A stretch of DNA of 64,000 nucleotides from Scortum barcoo (taxonomy: Eukaryota; Chordata; Actinopteri; Centrarchiformes; Terapontidae), in contig CM041534.1 in the NCBI GenBank assembly GCA_023238725.1, positions 21,946,303 to 22,010,302 on the forward strand. Reading direction: 5' to 3'. Under the pieces are notes generated by a model. It saw only the letters and a list, made by a program, of their open reading frames with translations, was not told where the DNA came from and ran no database searches. This document shows, piece after piece, positions 60,621 through 64,000 of this stretch. Numbering within the stretch: the stretch's first letter is position 1; every line of letters begins with the position of its first letter. The position numbers and the translations under genes were made by a program.

Positions 60621-62989
60621 GAATGAAACGGCACAGTCAAAAACAACAGTGGGCTTTCACTGTGTTAGCAGGCCATAATAGAGAAAGCTTCCTTTGAGGT
60701 GGAGAGGAAAAAAACATTTTGGTGAGACAAACAGTGGAAAATGGCAAATGATGTGGCATTTTCAGTTGCTCTTTCATGCTGACAGTAGGTCAGACACTGA
60801 TAAGTGATCTACCTATGGCTCACTAGTCACAGTGATTCTGAATAATGATAGTGACAACTGTGAGATAAATCATCATTATTCCACAGATACAAAATAATAC
60901 TGCAACAATTTCTACAAATGAATGTGCTGATAAGCTGCACAGGCAGTATCTGTGTCTTATTCAAAGGAAAGCTGGATATTTCACACAAGGCAATGGTTTG
61001 AGACCAGACATTTAAAGGCCTGCTAGGAGCCTCTAGAGGCTGCAAAATTCATTAGACCCATATTATGAAGAATATCATAAAGTATCATAGAGCTTTGTTA
61101 TTCGGACTGAAATTGTAGTAATCTTGAGGGTGCTGTTAGTGGACAGTCTGTAAGATAATTAATGTCCAAAGTGTTCTGTCTCCAACATGTTGGGCCTTCA
61201 TGAAATTTTATGGCAAAATGTGTGTTAGAGCTTTGTCTGATGATTTCTGCGAAATATTTCATTGTCTGTCTTAGATTTAAAACTGTTATTCCCATGAAGG
61301 GCGTGAAAATCTTCAGTAAATGTCATTCTAATCTGTTCATTTGAATTTGAGTACTTAGAAAAAAAAAGTGTTAGAAAAACTAAAACTTTAGAAATCGTCC
61401 TATCCAGACAAGAATTCAGGACACTCAACAGTGTGTCGAGGTATCTTGGTCAACATCAAAGTGTTGCACGGACAGAACAAACAAACATTTCCAGCTTTTG
61501 CTCTTCACACAGGCCAAAAGAGATGAAGCCTCTTAAGAAGGTAGGTCTTTGTCTGCACCCGGGAATAAATCAGCGAACAGAAATATTCCATTGCTTAGAA
61601 AAAGCCGTCCATTTTGATTGATGTCTACCGACTTGGCCAAGCTGCATGTCTTCCAAACCCATTAAAACTCCAGCAAAGCAACATCTGGCCACATATCCAC
61701 TTTACATCAGCGTGATAGAAACAAAAATGTTCTCTTCTTATTTCAGATAAGAACACATGCTATCTGCAAATGTTATTGGAAAAACACGAAGATATGTCTC
61801 TTGATAGCCACATTCCTATTATGTTACCCAATAGGGACATTTCCAAGCGAAGAACTTCATAGCAGATATTCTTCTTCATCCTGCTTTGCCGTTACTGCTT
61901 CCTCTGGAGGTAGTACATTGTACTTAACACATACACAATACACAAATGGATGTTATGTAAATCCCACAAATGTAGTTACAGAAGCAGGAAAACATAATCT
62001 TTAGTATTGTGTCTTAACATCCCATTTTCTTCATGCAAATTTAAAAAATAACCATATGCCAATAAGATGCGATTATGTCATCAACACTTGATAGAAATTA
62101 TCTTATTTAAGAATTTAAGGATCAAGTTTAATTTCCTGACACTGGCGCAGTGATCCGCACAGCCCGATTCACCGCACGTAACATCGAAATTGATTTTCAG
62201 CTAGACACCAGAATGTGTTTGATGACGACTGTTTTAAATCTTCTATTACAATGTTCAATAATAGATTCCTCCAATATCAGCGCATGGTTACTACAGCATT
62301 TTCATGGTATTGTTAAAGTTAGGCATCAAAAACATGTGCTACAGATCAGGATCATGAGAAAAGATCAGGACTCTTCAGTTTCTAAATCGGATTTATGAAA
62401 TGAGACACTGCTTCCACTGGTGCTGACCTTTGGCATTTGACATTAATTGAATTTCCAGAGTCATCCAATATGACCATAATTGCAGGATATACTGGGACTG
62501 GCACTATAATCTAGTCTACAGAGCTGTATGAGTGTGTATGTGACGATATTTTCTTCTTTCAGGCCTCACCTAAAAATTATTGCTGGATATCACAATGCAA
62601 ATCAAGTATTTAAACAAATTGTCTGACGGTCTTAAACACTGCACGAGGCATGACAATGTAGTTCAGTTTAATAAGAGCACGTTATGCCCTGAGACACTTT
62701 ACTCTGTATAAATGTTGCATCTGTGCCAAGATACAGCTGCCAAGAGTGTAAAATGGACAGACATAAATAAAGCTATATCCTGATTTGTAAGCACTGGTGC
62801 ATATTTCTGGACAACTCCTGAAAAATCTCTCCCCACTGGCAGGCTTTTGCTTTTTTCTTAGAAAATATGTTCAATCTGAAACCATGGCTTCCTGAAATGA
62901 ACATTACTTACAATGTGTGATCCTAATAAACATGTTATGCTGCTTCTAGAGACTGTATATTCAGCACAGGCTGGTGCTGCACAGATTCG
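60621..62989. other. Non-coding stretch, no gene seen
   Basis: Ordinary AT-rich sequence. Domain-free open frames up to 82 codons. No repeats of note. Confidence 0.55.
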
Positions 62990-63440
62990 CTGCAGTGTTG
63001 TTGAGGTGAGAGTGCTGCCGAGGCATGCCAAGCACATTACAAGTCTTTGAGCCGGAGCCTTTGGGCAGCACAGTCCCTCAGGCCTGCGTTGGCTTCCATA
63101 AAAAGGCCGAGCCCTCGACCCCTCGTGTTGAATCGTCTGAGCTCGGCCCATCTGGCTGCCTGCACGGCGAGCTAGTATCAGTCATATGCAGCATGACACG
63201 CTCCCTTTGTTCCCACAATGTAAACATATTTTATCCTCCCGGTGTTCAGACGGAGCGCTGGTCTTCATCTGACATTTTCCTCTGAATCTGTCATGACAGA
63301 TAGACATGAACGGAGCCTCATTAAAAGTCTGAATGTGTAATTTATACATAAGAAGCCATCTGACATTTTAGGCGAGATTTTGAGCTCTTAACTGAAATAT
63401 GGTCAGCCTGATTATTTTCTCCTTCAGGCCTCATCAAAAT
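62990..63440. promoter_or_regulatory. Candidate developmental enhancer with MEIS/TGIF palindrome
   Basis: GC- and CpG-richer than flanks (GAGCCGGAGCC, CTCGACCCCTCG, GGCGAGCTAG). Includes the 16-bp palindrome at 63286-63301, the exact 13-mer CATCTGACATTTT twice (63266-63278 and 63357-63369), AATGTAAACATATT (forkhead-like GTAAACA), GCCTCATTAAAAG, and GTAATTTATACATAAG. The motif mix resembles the 22 kb and 60 kb blocks. A 97-codon minus-strand frame (62858-63151) has no recognisable domain. Enhancer status is inference. Confidence 0.4.
63286..63301. repeat. Perfect 16-bp palindrome of two TALE-homeodomain cores
   Basis: ATCTGTCATGACAGAT is its own reverse complement. It holds TGACAG on each strand, back to back, the core bound by MEIS, PREP and TGIF factors. 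One perfect 16-bp palindrome is about what chance predicts for 64 kb, so its interest rests on motif content and setting. Confidence 0.85.
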
Positions 63441-64000
63441 ATATGAAAGCATAAAAACACCTTTTTACACTTTGGTCTTTCTTCCTCATTTCGACCATGA
63501 GGGGAAAGTTAGATGTGTGTATACTCTGGTCGTATTCCTTGGCAGGGGGTGAAAGTAGATGCTGCTGGCATGAAATTAAAAATTTAAAAGACTTCAGAGA
63601 GCTTAGCTGGTAGTTTATTGATTGGTTAAACCTTTTCAAAAGAGCGCATTATTGGCCAAAATGCAATGATACCATGAGGCACTGAATGACGGCTGCAGGT
63701 TTGCAGTGTTTCTAATCCACAAATTCATATCCCAGGGATTTACATTTAAATTTTGAGCATTTACAGTAAGTCATGCGGCACAAACACTGAAAGCTGCCAA
63801 ATAATACGGAGAAGAAACTACAAAACAACTCTGCCAAGACATACGTGCAAAAAAAAAAAAACGTGAGCGTTTCTTTATCACCTGTCAACATTCATGTATC
63901 ATCAACAGAACAAATTCTGTCCTCCAACCAGTGCAAAAAGTCTTGCAGTATTCATTTTCATGTACAGGCATAATTTTTAAACTGTCAATAGAGCGAAATA
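63441..64000. other. Non-coding stretch, no gene seen
   Basis: AT-rich, with an A13 run at 63849-63861. Nothing else recognised up to the window edge. Confidence 0.5.

Overview
The window reads as non-coding chromosome from a ray-finned fish, probably an advanced (acanthomorph-type) teleost. Three things point there: an AT-rich, repeat-poor background; short degraded interspersed repeats whose sequences are familiar from many teleost genomes (a hAT element with a BED-finger remnant, Tc1/mariner transposase fragments, and several MITE-like families); and abundant AT and homopolymer simple repeats. No bacterial, plasmid or viral gene organisation is present. I found no protein-coding exon, rRNA, tRNA or CRISPR array that I can support. 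Almost all open frames over 60 codons are short and carry no recognisable domain. The exceptions are transposase debris and frames made of an AT microsatellite. The window therefore looks like a gene desert or one or more very large introns.

Layout. 0-0.9 kb: end of an LTR retroelement with extreme T-over-A strand skew. 1-21 kb: mostly unremarkable sequence, with a teleost repeat scrap (1.06 kb), two octamer sites (6.3 kb), a perfect 12-bp hairpin (12.6 kb), a CpG-rich block (17.5-17.9 kb) and a homeodomain-site-rich block (18.5-18.8 kb). 21-29 kb is the densest region: two Tc1/mariner transposase fragments (21.5 and 24.0 kb) lie on either side of a block rich in MEIS/TGIF and homeodomain cores (22.1-22.5 kb). 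These are followed by further candidate regulatory blocks at 24.5-24.9, 25.9-26.6 and 28.5-29.1 kb and a 276-bp (TA)n tract at 27.7-28.0 kb. 31-45 kb: candidate elements at 31.2 and 36.7 kb, a paired GATA motif (33.5 kb), the longest non-repeat open frame (38.1-38.7 kb, minus), and three MITE/hAT insertions (39.7, 43.1, 45.1 kb). 45-54 kb: featureless. 54-55.8 kb: two copies of one interspersed repeat bracket opposing G-rich/C-rich tracts and an AT-rich homeodomain block. 58-64 kb: one more repeat scrap and two strong candidate regulatory regions (59.8-60.6 and 63.0-63.4 kb).

If the unit of function here is the candidate regulatory block, its recurring motifs are TAAT homeodomain cores, TGACAG MEIS/TGIF cores, octamer, FOX/SOX, GATA, E-box and TCF/LEF sites. 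That vocabulary is typical of long-range enhancers of developmental transcription-factor genes. Conservation cannot be seen from one sequence, so every such call is an inference from composition and motif content. I cannot name the target gene. I did not find a convincing new biological system; the items most worth checking are the candidate enhancers and the structured inverted repeats.
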